This document shows positions 36,025 to 47,866 of a stretch of DNA of 64,000 nucleotides, piece after piece. The notes under the pieces are model-generated. The model worked only from the letters and a program-made list of their open reading frames with translations, did not search any database and was not told where the DNA came from. Location of the stretch: positions 53,281,275 to 53,345,274 of the forward strand of contig CM068313.1 in NCBI GenBank assembly GCA_034766995.1. The letters run 5' to 3'. This stretch comes from Acanthacorydalis orientalis (lineage: Eukaryota; Arthropoda; Insecta; Megaloptera; Corydalidae). A program made the position numbers and the translations under genes. Within the stretch, counting starts at the first letter, position 1; each line of letters begins with the position of its first letter.

Positions 36025-36715
36025 TTGATAGATTATGATTGAGAGGGGAGGAAGCTATCTTGTCTCCCGGCATTTAAACTCAAAGTCCATTATGCCTTCC
36101 CTCGGCTGATCAAAACTACTCGGGAAGTCTCGCTTCCTTCCAGAAACCTATCAGCCTGCCCGAGTTTATAGATCCTAGTTCGATCGCGGTAAGGAGAAAC
36201 TCTCCAAACCGTCGTCGCCTTAAATTGACCCATGCCGGACATTCCGCGAGGAGGTAAATGGGGGGTCTCGTTGCCCCTCCCGCACCATCTGCACTTCCCG
36301 TCCATCCTTCGGCCTTGTATATGTTCGTGGTAGCTTAGTCTCCCGTGTCCTGTGACAATTAGTCCTGTGACGCATAAGAAGCCAGGAGAAGGATCTGCCA
36401 CTTGTATAGATTCTCTTGGTACAGTCCTTATTTGGGGCCTGGCCTACGAGTACTTTGGATTGACGACAACCGTCAATCTTTAGCCATCATTCTGAGTGTT
36501 CTGACTCGACCCACTCCCGAATGGCGCCCTTGGCGCAGCATCTCGCTAGCTCTATGAAGAACTCTGGCCCCTCCACTGCGGACCTGGCTCCTAATGAGGC
36601 CAGTCTGTCCGCTATTTCGTTCCTCCGTATGCCGTAAGACCCGGCACCCACAGAAGGTGAACTTCGTTCTGGAAAGCCAGTCTGCCGAGAGCTATCTTGC
36701 ATTCCAAAATCAACC
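36022..36715 (-). pseudogene. R1/Jockey-like LINE 3' end (RNase H region), between (TA)n tracts
   Basis: The minus strand encodes GAGSYGIRRNEIADRLASLG (36560-36640), matching the HSGIRGNERADELA signature at the end of an RNase H domain. It continues with GPEFFIELARCCAKGAIREW and, after a frameshift, CRQSKVLVG and VTGLIVTGHGRLSYHEHIQG, then CRWCGRGNETPHL. That is the standard C-terminal order of insect non-LTR elements with RNase H. The element is truncated at its 5' end at (TA)n 36716. Its 3' end runs into (TA)n at 36021. Confidence 0.75.
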
Positions 36716-36775
<60 letters not shown>

Positions 36776-37017
36776 CATATATACTTCAAAAAGTTATAGA
36801 TATCAGTTCAGCCTTTTTCTACGTACTTTCATGAATTACTTCCTCTGATGCCATAAATCTCTTTTTTTCTGATTAAAAATGTTCAATAAATAAATATTGA
36901 TCATTTTAATTGTTGCTGATGAGCACGATACCACTCTTATATCGCTTATGTATAGAAAAGACAAATAATTCAGAAAAGTGTAACATTTTTCTGAAACTAA
37001 GCCATCTAGGAATGATA

Positions 37018-37018
<1 letters not shown>

Positions 37019-37088
<70 letters not shown>

Positions 37089-37100
37089 CACATATATATT
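37019..37100. repeat. (TA)n microsatellite
   Basis: TA run with a short ACACATACACA end, left of the G+C-richer segment 37101-37590. Confidence 0.95.
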
Positions 37101-37590
37101 GTTCGAGAAAAATGTGTAGGTGTCGGTCGAAACGTCGTAGTAGAGACACCAGCTGTGTTCGCGACGAGTAACAATGTCGCGGAATGGAGGCTGAAAACTG
37201 ACAGGTAGTTGATTCCGAACGTACGCTCACGATAATTTGATTGACGGTATAATATCAAACAAGTGAGTCACCCGATAGGACCAAGTGGGTACAAGTTTAA
37301 TTACGATGCCATTCGGCGCGTGGGCATTGTTTACGTGCATCGATGACATTTTTGTCCCCGAACAAACAAGTCGTTTATTGGAATCGTAGTAGGCAGCGAG
37401 ATGCATTTTTTTCGTCGATTCCGCGATCGTCATTTATTATATTGCCATTTCAAGGATTCGACTTCGACAAGAATTAATTGTTTTTGTTCAGCGTCGGTCG
37501 CGGATATTAGAAGTCTCATGCAAAAAAAAACTATTCGATCGGATTGTATTTGTGTTCATAGTTGTTTTTATACCAGATATAAGAGATAAT
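37101..37590. other. G+C-richer unique segment
   Basis: Includes GTCGGTCGAAACGTCGTAGT, GTTCGCGACGAG and GATTCCGCGATCGTCATTTA. A 68-codon minus-strand frame exists but shows no recognisable protein. No transposon signature. It may be a regulatory segment or noncoding exon. Confidence 0.35.
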
Positions 37591-37591
37591 A

Positions 37592-37628
<37 letters not shown>

Positions 37629-37644
37629 CTTATGTATGTACGTG

Positions 37645-37728
<84 letters not shown>

Positions 37729-37746
37729 TATTTTTTATATATATAT

Positions 37747-37777
<31 letters not shown>
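37590..37777. repeat. (TA)n microsatellite
   Basis: TA repeats with GTACGTGCGTGTGTGTA and TTTTTTATATATATAGATA interruptions, ending at the repeat copy 37778-38048. Confidence 0.95.
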
Positions 37778-37780
<3 letters not shown>

Positions 37781-38044
37781 CAAAATTATCCACAAAAATG
37801 TTCAATGATGTCGGACTTATTTATTTATGACGTCGAGGTTTCATGGTACCCAAATATGTTTATCTCATACATAAAAAAGCAACTTTGCAATCTGTATGCA
37901 ATAATGATTATATGGATATAAATGAGTTTTTAAAAATATGTTAATTATTTCATTCTGTTATATGTAGAGGTTTATAATTGACAAGTGGGCGAGCACAGTG
38001 AGCCCGGATGTTGGTGAGCGCAGCGAGCAGGAGGTGAAGCCCCC

Positions 38045-38048
<4 letters not shown>
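37778..38048 (-). repeat. (TA)n-embedded repeat family, longest copy
   Basis: About 270 bp between two (TA)n tracts. In the minus orientation it starts GGGGCTTCACCTCCTGCTCG, passes CTGCGCTCACC and GTCAATTATAAACCT, and ends GTCCGACATCATT, TGTGGATAATTTTGATTT. Partial copies are at 3938-4098 and 4436-4575 (+), 19111-19260 (+) and 38091-38225 (-). It has no open frame and no obvious terminal inverted repeat. The type is unknown: it could be a SINE- or Helitron-derived non-autonomous element. Confidence 0.75.
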
Positions 38049-38090
<42 letters not shown>

Positions 38091-38094
<4 letters not shown>

Positions 38095-38225
38095 TATTCA
38101 TTTTCGATGAAGTTGACTTATTTATTTGACTTCGAGATTTCTATAATACTCAAATATGTTTGTCATATATAAAATAACACGGAGCAGTCTGTCTGCGATA
38201 ATGATCATCTAGACATACAAGCATA
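38091..38225 (-). repeat. (TA)n-embedded repeat family, partial copy
   Basis: It shares ATCATTATCGCAGACAGACT, CAAACATATTTGAGTATTAT and AAATAAATAAGTCAACTTCAT (read on the minus strand, split over the copy) with 37778-38048. It covers only the second half of the unit and again sits between two (TA)n runs. Confidence 0.7.
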
Positions 38226-38227
38226 TA

Positions 38228-38232
38228 TATTG

Positions 38233-38282
<50 letters not shown>

Positions 38283-38353
38283 TGATATATATATATATAT
38301 ATATATATATGTGTATGTATATATTCATATATATATATGTGTGTATGTATATA

Positions 38354-38450
<97 letters not shown>
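38228..38450. repeat. (TA)n microsatellite
   Basis: About 220 bp of TA with GTGTGTATGTATATATTCA variants, ending directly at the hAT-type terminus 38453. Confidence 0.95.
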
Positions 38451-38452
<2 letters not shown>

Positions 38453-39004
38453 CAGGGGTGCGAAACTTCTTCGATAATAAGAACCACATATAATACTTTT
38501 TATACATTTTTGAATGTGCAAGAACCACATAAAATATTATTTTAAAACTGTATTTATTCGGTTGGTAGAAAAATAATTACGATTTATAAATTCATATATT
38601 GTCCATTATTTTCAAGTCTCCAAAAATCAAAGATTTTGTTGGAGGGAGAGGAAGGCAAACGGATCAATCAGGGAGGGCAGTGCCTTCATGGCCCACGTCT
38701 GCTACAGACTTGCATTGACACTTGTTGATTTTTCAGAGATTTATCTTTACACAATGTTATTACTTATGTTCTTAAGACAATGATTTTTTCATAAGAAGTT
38801 TTAAAAATTAGTTCGTTTTTTGGCTTAAAAAGTATATCTGTTATTGCCTTATTTTTGTTTCCTTAGCGTTTTAATAATTTCAAAAGAGATTCTTTTATAT
38901 CAGGGGTGGGCAACTTCTTCGATAATAAGAACGACATATAATACTTTTTATACATTTTTGAATGTTTAAAAGCCACAGAAAATATTATTTTAGAATTGTA
39001 TTTA
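38453..39004. repeat. Two hAT-type ends in direct repeat, each followed by a mariner end
   Basis: CAGGGGTGCGAAACTTCTTC at 38453 and CAGGGGTGGGCAACTTCTTC at 38901 start two ~105-bp copies sharing GATAATAAGAAC, ACATATAATACTTTTTATAC and AAAATATTATTTTA. The CAGGGGTGGGCAA start is typical of hAT elements. Both copies break at the same point (CTGTATTTATT and TTGTATTTATT) into a mariner end (GGTTGGTAGAAAAATAATT). The intervening 38640-38900 shows no coding potential that I recognise. Confidence 0.75.
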
Positions 39005-39084
39005 TTAGGTTGGTAGAAAAATAATTGCGGTTTATGATTTTCAAATTCATATACAAAACCGCTTTTATTTTCCTACCGATCTAA
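39005..39084. mobile_element. 80-bp mini-mariner (terminal repeats only)
   Basis: TTAGGTTGGTAGAAAAATAA is followed after only about 30 bp by a right end whose reverse complement is TTAGATCGGTAGGAAAATAA. TA flanks both sides (39003-39004 and 39085-39086). No transposase sequence remains. Confidence 0.85.
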
Positions 39085-39297
39085 TATAAATCATAAAAAA
39101 ATAGTCGGTAGTAGGCTTACTCACTAAAGCGAAATAAGTTTAATCTCTACTCTTTGAAGACTTTGATTGAGTCTTCAATTTTGCAGTTAAAAGTTGCCGA
39201 GACCATGTTAAAAGTTGTATTTTTAAAGATATTTCTCTTGAAAATGTACACTATAATCCGTCCCGAATTTGTTTTTATTGCATTTAGTAAGTCTTAA

Positions 39298-39960
39298 TTA
39301 ACACTGAACCTACCGACACTTTTTGTATACCTATTCGTACCATCCCCGGTCAAAATGACTGGTGATTAAAAAAGTTATTGTTTTTATGATTGAACGTAGA
39401 TAATAGTTAATTTATTACTGAATTTATATAAAATGAACAACTTTAATTTATTTTTATATAATTTCAATTATCAACTTTAAAAAAGAAAAAAAAAATGAAT
39501 GGTATTTATATAGTTCATAGTCCCATACACGATATATATAGGTATATGTACGTATACGTTATTTCTAAAAATATATAAATAATATATATCTTATTCAGCT
39601 TCACTACATTCCTTTCAAATTCTTTTGTTCTCAAATGTACATTTGCCGCACACAAAATTTTCGCATCTCGAACAGATTTTCGTAGTTTTGTAATCTCTAC
39701 AATATTTTACTTGACAAGTTTTTCGTACGTACGAATCTGAACTTGTTGATGGTTTTGGTACATTTTTTTCTTCTCGCGATTCTTGATACGCAGCGCCAAC
39801 TTCTGTAGCTAACTGGAATAAAAATTCCTGCCTTGAAATTTTTTCACCGTTTGTTTCTTTATACAAAACGCAGGGATTTATTCCAGCTAGGTCTAGAATA
39901 TTGAAAAACACCTGGAGGGGTCACCTACAAGATTTCGACTTCACACTGTATTTCCTTGCC
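39298..39960 (-). pseudogene. piggyBac transposase C-terminal relic
   Basis: The minus strand (about 39950 to 39595) reads FFNILDLAGINPCVLYKETN followed by GEKISRQEFLFQLATEV, and ends in a cysteine-rich tail with CQVKYC, CSRC and CGKC. This is the usual C-terminal layout of insect piggyBac transposases. TTAA at 39298-39301 followed by CACTGAACCTACCGACAC is a plausible terminus. The other end could be near TTAA at 40095, where the reverse complement also begins CACT, but that is uncertain. The catalytic core is absent. Confidence 0.7.
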
Positions 39961-40098
39961 ATTGCCTTGCCATTGAAAAACCAAAAAGTAGACTAAAATT
40001 AATTATCATATTGCGGTTTATATCGGTTGCTGTCGTCTGAGCGACTGCAAACAGTACCGAAAGTCCCGCATCTGAAACGCTCGCCGTGAAAGTGTTAA

Positions 40099-41265
40099 TA
40101 AAAAAAATTGAATTTTTTATCACAAAAAAACTGAACTATTGCTAGGTTCAATTTCACAACCGAGCTCCTTTTTCATCGCACAAATAGATTATTTCGTACA
40201 TTTGCATTCTCAAAATGATAACATCGCCATCGTAATGCTCATAAGTAACAATGAAAAATTATCAATAATGATTTCTTGAACATTTTCGGTCAGTAAATGT
40301 TAAATAAGTATTTTTTTGTGATTTGCGAGCTGAAATTCGAGAAAATGTGGATTTTGTGAAAGATAAATAAATCTCATTTCATCGAAAACGCACCCATATT
40401 TTAATAAATCACCAAAACACCGGACGATAATGTCATAAAGTTAAAAATAATTATTTTATCTCGTTCAAGGTGACAACGCATACATTATTAGTTGTTTGTA
40501 TGCATTAATATTCATTAGTGTACAAATGATTGTATATAAATCAGGAAAATTTTTCATATTACGCGTGAAGATATTGTACAAGATTTCAAATTGTTTAAGA
40601 TCTTTATATTTAACTTCGATTCTTATTGTTGAAATAAATGAAAATATTAGATTCTAAGATATCAACAAGAGTTCACATAGAATTTAAAAAGTAAAATTTT
40701 GACCATACACATTAGTTCTCTTGATGTTAATCAACAATTCATTTGAGATTTTAAATCTGACTACTAATTAAGAAATTTAGCATGTGTAACAAAGCAACAT
40801 ACAAACATTAAAATTATATAAAGATTATTTCCAGGTTTTTAAAAAAATCTATTGACTAAACAAGACTATTAAAAAAAATCCACACTTCAGCAACACTATA
40901 CAATTGAGTAAATTTCAATTTTAAACCTTTTTGAATTATTTCCTCGACGATTTGTCATGTAAATAATGAATAACAGAAACATAAAATGTACACAACTTCA
41001 ATCGAAGATATTTAATTAAATAATAATATTTATTTTCTCTTGTGACATTTATGAATAACAACTAGTCTGTAATAAGCATGACTGATTTTTATTTCTGTAC
41101 GTGTAAATACAATTTCATGATCTCATTTCCAGGAAACGTTTTATTGAAGTGCATAAATTATCTAGTCGAGAAAAAAATGCTCAATAACATACTCATTAGA
41201 AAGAGAACTTCTTTGAATGAGTTTTTAATTACATTATACATTCACATATTTAGATAATATACATC

Positions 41266-41267
<2 letters not shown>
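40099..41267. other. AT-rich stretch, nothing recognised
   Basis: No long frame, no transposon motif and no repeat partner seen between the piggyBac relic and the Tigger fragment. Confidence 0.5.
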
Positions 41268-41304
<37 letters not shown>

Positions 41305-41690
41305 CAGTCGAGTCTGTTTTTATGCCTATCTTTTTCAAGCGGTATTGAAGTTATGTATTGCATATTTCATGCAAATTCGAGGTTACCCTGCTGTATACAC
41401 ATATATGAGCTGCACGTTGTTTAAAAAAATTTAAATTTAAATTATTCAATTTTTTAAAATTTATATTTTTTAATTTAAAATTTTCTATTTTGGACTGTTT
41501 AAATCATGTTGTATCTGCTATCGCTGAAATAAGACTAGAAACACTAAATGCCTGCTGGAAAGCAGCTTGACCTGGTTGTAGTGCAAACAGCGCAACCATT
41601 CAAACATCGACATTAACAGCTGAAATCATTACTTTAGCTCATGAAATTGGTGGAGAAGATTTTAATACCTTTATCATGATGTCGACGAAT
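41305..41690 (+). pseudogene. Tigger/pogo-type fragment: terminal repeat plus transposase C-terminus
   Basis: CAGTCGAGTCTGTTTTTATG at 41305, preceded by TA, matches the terminal repeat at 2695. From about 41517 the + strand reads SAIAEIRLETLNACWKA, a stop, then PGCSANSATIQTSTLTAEII, TLAHEIGGEDFN. This is the tail of a Tigger/jerky-like DDE transposase, which normally contains ST-LNACWKKLWPDC. Only about 200 bp separate the terminal repeat from the C-terminal coding region, so the element is internally deleted. Confidence 0.7.
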
Positions 41691-41949
41691 TGTTCGGGCA
41701 TTAATGACCGTAACTGTCGAAGCACCCTAAAACCCCAAGAACCAACCATAGACGAATCGCTTTTGAATAAAGCCTTAAGTGCCAAGAAACACTATAATTC
41801 TCGAGAAATGAAAAAAAAAATTGTAGGTAGTGTCGGAGTCACTACCGCTGAGGTTTTTGGCGGAAAACGTCCTACCTAAGCGGTGTTGTCAGGGCTTGGT
41901 GTTTGTAGGGTTGGTAAGAAAGAAATAAGCACAACAAACTTGTGTGTCT

Positions 41950-42860
41950 TTTTATTTATTTCTCACAATGCTGACTAATTTGTAAAATTTTGTTAAAGAC
42001 AGGACGATGGTACGAGTAGTACGATATGTAAGACTTACGTGCTACACTTTTATCTCTAGAGAACGTTAAGTCTATAGTGGTATTCTTTAAACTTGTGAAG
42101 TCAGTTGGATCCGTGGTCAAGACTAATCTAAACTTGTCGTTCAGAAACTGTTCAGACGATCGTTCGACGCATCAATGTTAAAGTCCCCGGTGAGCTGGAG
42201 CGGTATGTTGGGATCGCAGGGTCAGTCATTAACTATTGTTCTGACATGCTCTGTGTAGTAAAGCATTAGTTGAAAAAGAAACATCTCGATATAGTTGAGT
42301 GGCAAGTGTGTTGGAGTGTTCAGCGGGTACGCGAAACCGTTAATTTTACTTGACGTTGGCACTTTTCTTTGCTTTACTAATGTAAACCAGTTTGAGCACA
42401 ACATGAACTGTTGAACGTCTTCATCTGTAAGTCCCTGTTGTAAGAATTGCAACATAGCTGCATTTGTCGGTTTTAAATTATTTTGGAACCATATTCGGTC
42501 ACAAACTCCACAAACAGAACCCAATTTGTTCCCATACAATGTCTTTCCAAAGTGCTTCGTCACCAGACACCAATGGGTTTTAAACGCTAAATATTCATTC
42601 TCAAACGTTACATCTACTTCTGTTTCGTCACATTCCATCGGTTTCGTCCCACTATCTACATCTATTCCCTCTGAATTTGCATCACGCGTTGCAGCGTTCG
42701 CGTGACTGTTGTTCGGCTCAACTCGTCGACGCTGCCTCATCCCCCACATGCGTTCTGCTGCTGTCATAGGGGCCTTTTTGTATTCCTCATTTAGCCTTCT
42801 TTCACTTTGTAACCGTTTACGATACTTATTTATCGTCTTGTTTCGAAGATATTTGGACAT
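41950..42860 (-). pseudogene. Helentron (Helitron-like) relic: N-terminus joined to endonuclease tail
   Basis: The minus strand opens with a 212-codon frame (42860 to 42222). It starts MSKYLRNKTINKYRKRLQSE, includes APMTAAERMWGMRQRRR, and carries GSVCGVCDRIWFQNNLKP, a motif characteristic of Helitron replication proteins. The frame ends at a TGA, but the same frame continues past it with IPLQLTGDFNIDASNDR. After one frameshift this runs into DPTDFTSLKNTTIDLTFSRD and SYISYYSYHRP. GDFN and the SYHRP block match the exonuclease-endonuclease-phosphatase domain found at the C-terminus of Helentron proteins. The Rep and helicase core normally between these parts is missing, so this is a non-autonomous deletion derivative. 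Confidence 0.75.
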
Positions 42861-42869
42861 TTTTAAAAT

Positions 42870-44392
<1,523 letters not shown>

Positions 44393-44475
44393 GGTGATTT
44401 AACTTAGGATTCCACATGAAAATATTAAAAAACGCAAAAATTAAAAAATCATGTTATCCCCTATTTAGTATTTTA

Positions 44476-45337
44476 TTAGATTGGTACGAAAATATTTGCG
44501 GTTTATCTTTTCTGAATTATAACCTTAATTTTTTTCAATGAAAGTGTAATTTCATTGTGTTCATGTTGATATCATTTTAAAGTCGGTCTGTATTTTAATA
44601 AAGTCGAGTTCGGTTTTATTATTAATTTTGCTTCAAATTCTGCTATTGGATTTAAAATGAAAAAGAAGCAAATAGGAGCAATTTTTTGTATGAGTTCAAA
44701 ACGGGCTGTAATGCATCATAAACTGCCCTAGTAATCACCAAACTTATATCTTCTGTATAAGGAATATAAATTCACTTATACAAACCATATATGGTTTGTA
44801 TAAAGTGAGGTGAGTGTCGATATCATCCATATATGGCCGCTAAGCCTATAAAATGTGATCTTCTTTACCATATATAAATCATATAACGGCACTTTATTTG
44901 CTTTATAAGATTAATATAAGGTATATATAAGGTGCCCATATAACGATTCTGATCATTATATGGATTGTATAAGGAATATCTAAAACCTTATACGGAAGAT
45001 ATAAAGTTGAGGATTACCACGGTGTTCATAAGCCAATCTTTTAGTGCGGATACTGTTAAGGAACATACGAAGCAATAGTGGTTTCAAAAATTTCGTACTG
45101 TGGACGAGAGCTTTGAAGATGAAGAAGGTCGCAGGCGTCCTCCTTCAGTTCATAACGACCAACTGAGGGCATTAGTTGAATCAGAACCGCGCATAACAAT
45201 TCGAGAGCTTGCACAAAAGTTAGGCGTTAGTCATTCATCAGTTCTGGACCACTTAAAGCTGCTGTAAAAGTCAAAAAAGAGAAAAATGTGTATGAATTTG
45301 TAGGTCATAAATCGCAATTATTTTTCTACCAACCTTA
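44476..45337 (+). mobile_element. Internally deleted mariner nested in the foldback MITE
   Basis: TTAGATTGGTACGAAAATAT and the reverse complement of its right end (TAAGGTTGGTAGAAAAATAA) are mariner terminal repeats, with TA on both sides (44474-44475 and 45338-45339). The + strand retains only N-terminal transposase sequence: DQLRALVESEPRITIRELAQ followed by KLGVSHSSVLDHLK (45150-45265), the helix-turn-helix region. The sequence then jumps to the 3' end, so the catalytic half is gone. It belongs to the same short-derivative family as 14933-15468, 22398-23005 and 28153-29372, in the opposite orientation. Confidence 0.85.
44727..45022. mobile_element. MITE nested inside the mariner
   Basis: About 296 bp interrupt the mariner N-terminal coding region. 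Left CTAGTAATCACCAAACTTAT and the reverse complement of the right end (CCGTGGTAATCCTCAACTTT) continue into a shared ATATCTTC.GTATAAGG, giving terminal inverted repeats of roughly 37 bp. The interior has many TATAAGG/CCATATATGG-like motifs and no coding potential. No clear target duplication was seen and I cannot assign a superfamily. Confidence 0.75.
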
Positions 45338-45505
45338 TAGTTCAATTGTATTTTAATAGTGAATTGAACTAAAATACTAAATTAAAAATAACATGAGTTT
45401 TCTTAAACGCTGCTACGCCCTTTATTAATACATCCATGTGGACGCCTCAATTGAATCGACCTATATATATATATATATATATATAGGACGCCTCAATTGA
45501 ATCGA

Positions 45506-45543
<38 letters not shown>

Positions 45544-45655
45544 GAAAGAGAGGGGATTATATAGAAAAACAACTAATTAAAATCTGGTTTATAGAGTACT
45601 AGTTTTTCATTTTTTAAATGTTTGAATTTTTCGACATTCTCTCTCTCTCTCTCTT

Positions 45656-45706
<51 letters not shown>

Positions 45707-46226
45707 GATTTTTATGAACTACATGTATGTATGTATGTATGAATGCATATATATATATACATATATATAAAAGTTATTGTTCGTTAATAATCAATAAGGT
45801 GACAGTGCAATATTATTGAATGTGTCATAATTTACATGACACCAAAACATGAATCTATAACGAATGCAGAGTTTGAGAAATATGATTATTACTTGTTACC
45901 TTGAATTATTATTAAAACAATGTTGACAATGATTAATATTATTTATAAATTGAAATAGATTTTCAGTACACATGTGTTGTAAGAAATACCGACAAAAATG
46001 TTACATAAATCGTATCCCGTTACAGATACGTCTGCAAATGAATTGCGTTTTTGCTTTCTTTACCCACTTCATGCAATATCTGGCGGCCGCGTCTATTAAT
46101 AGTAAAATTTAGTATTAAGTACGGTTTTAGAAACTTAATCTCAATGTCATTTTTGACTTGTTTATCAAAATAGAACATAAGTTATAATCAGGTTTTCTTA
46201 TAACTCCATATAGCTCGTATGTTAGA

Positions 46227-47529
46227 TTAGGTTGGTGCAAAAATAATTGCGATTTTTACGTATCGAGTATAAAAACGCATATATCAGTTAAAATTATAAT
46301 TATTAATCAAAGTAAAAGACTATTGGCCTGCGCACATTTCTCCCAACGGGAAACTAGTTTGTTTATTTCGACAAGATAGAGTGATGGAGTCCTAGAATTA
46401 ACGAATTCATCGATACCGTTTTGAACTGATGCTTGATCTTTGAAAACTGATGCTGATGCTGGATCTTGATCGTAGAAAATTACTCAAATGTTTAAAAAAA
46501 TGATTCTCTGTCACTGAGACAGGCCCGGAGAATAAGGTGTGTGAGGTAAGGTTTCATAACTAAGTTGATTTAATTTTTTTAAAGTCATTTGTGAGACGTG
46601 CAATCGGGTGTTGTCATGAAGAAGAATTGGTCCTCTTCTATTGAGTAATTATGGCCGTAAACGATGAAACTTCACAATGATTTTTTTCAATTTCCTGACA
46701 ATATTTTTCCGCTGTTATTGTTTCACCAGTATTTAAGAAGTTGTGGTGAATGATGCCACTTGCCGACCACCAAACAGTGAACATAAGCTTTTCTTTATGA
46801 AGCTTCGACTCGTGAAACTGTTTTGGTGCTTCTCCTCTGTTTATCCACTGTGATGAATGTTTCCGATTGTTGAAGAGAATCCAGTTTTAATCACATGTAA
46901 TAATACCATCAAGAAAGAGATATTTTTGTTACTCAAAAGAAGCATAGAGCAGACTTCGTATCGCCGAATTGTTTGATGTTCGTTTAGTTCAAACGGCACC
47001 CATTTATCTAACTTTTTTGCTTTTCCATTTAGGCTCAAATGTCGCACAACTGTTAAAAGTGATCAACACTGAGTTCTTTTACCACCACCCGAATTGTTTT
47101 ATGTGTGTCCGCTTCAATAATGGTTCTTAAATTATTATTGCTTTAGGTGAAGGACGTCCACGAACCTCCTCATCATCAAGGCTTTCGTTTTTATTATGAA
47201 ATTTTCGAAACCAGTGTTGAGCTGTACGTTCACTAATTGACTCTTTGTCAAAGTCAGATTTGATATTTCGAGCAATTTCTGTTCCTTAACGACCCAATTT
47301 AAACTCATAAAACAGAATCGCGCGAATTTGCTTTTTTCTATAATTTAAGAAGTTATAATATCCAACATTACTAAAGAATTAAATCAATAGTCATAATCTG
47401 AAATCATTTGTGTTAATTTCATTACATACAATGATATATCATACGACTATAATAAAAAATAACCGTAACTAGAAAATTCGGTGCCAAATTTAAAATACTA
47501 AAAACCGCAATTATTTCGCACCAATCTAA
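46227..47529 (-). mobile_element. Near full-length Hsmar1-like mariner, decayed
   Basis: The left end TTAGGTTGGTGCAAAAATAA and the right end (reverse complement TTAGATTGGTGCGAAATAAT) form about 30-bp inverted repeats typical of Hsmar1-like mariners; TA follows the right end. The 1.3-kb length is normal for mariner. The transposase is on the minus strand: KLDKWVPFELNEHQTIRRYE and CSMLLLSNKNISFLMVLLHV (46841-47047), with an N-terminal helix-turn-helix region to about 47330 and a decayed catalytic half down to about 46400. Stops and frameshifts are frequent. Confidence 0.85.
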
Positions 47530-47866
47530 TAAATTCAAATTTCCTTCAAACAGTCTGATAATCTTATCATAAAAATGTACCTCTACCATGTCAGGTGTAT
47601 TCATTCTTCTAATTTTAAAAAAAAGGTATGATAAAATGGGAAAATGTATAAGAAGTAAAAAAGGATTAAAAGTGAATAAATAAATAAAAAATGAATAATT
47701 GGGTTATCTTGGTGTGGAAAACCAATCTAGATTTGAATACTTTCAAGGCTATCGTCGTACCGTCGATTTGTACTTTGTGGGATGAAAAAAGAATTAATTT
47801 ATGAAAATCAAATTAATGTCCTACAACAAATTTAAGAAAAACTCAGTGTTGAGTCATTGCCTATGG

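Larger units (their letters stand above)
44393..45462. mobile_element. Foldback MITE split by a mariner (outer shell of a three-level nest)
   Basis: The left end GATTTAACTTAGGATTCCAC is matched by the reverse complement of the right end (GATTCAATTGAGGCGTCCAC), and both continue ATG.A.ATATTAA. The same family occurs whole at 1447-1622, which shows the middle here (44476-45337) is an insertion. Both outer ends abut (TA)n tracts. The last ~28 bp of the right end (GGACGCCTCAATTGAATCGA) is repeated again at 45485-45510 on the far side of a short (TA)n. Confidence 0.75.

Noticed and set aside
44785..44836. Two CCATATATGG CArG boxes
   Set aside because: They lie in the interior of a MITE rich in TATA/CCATATA motifs, so chance and repeat structure explain them better than SRF regulation.
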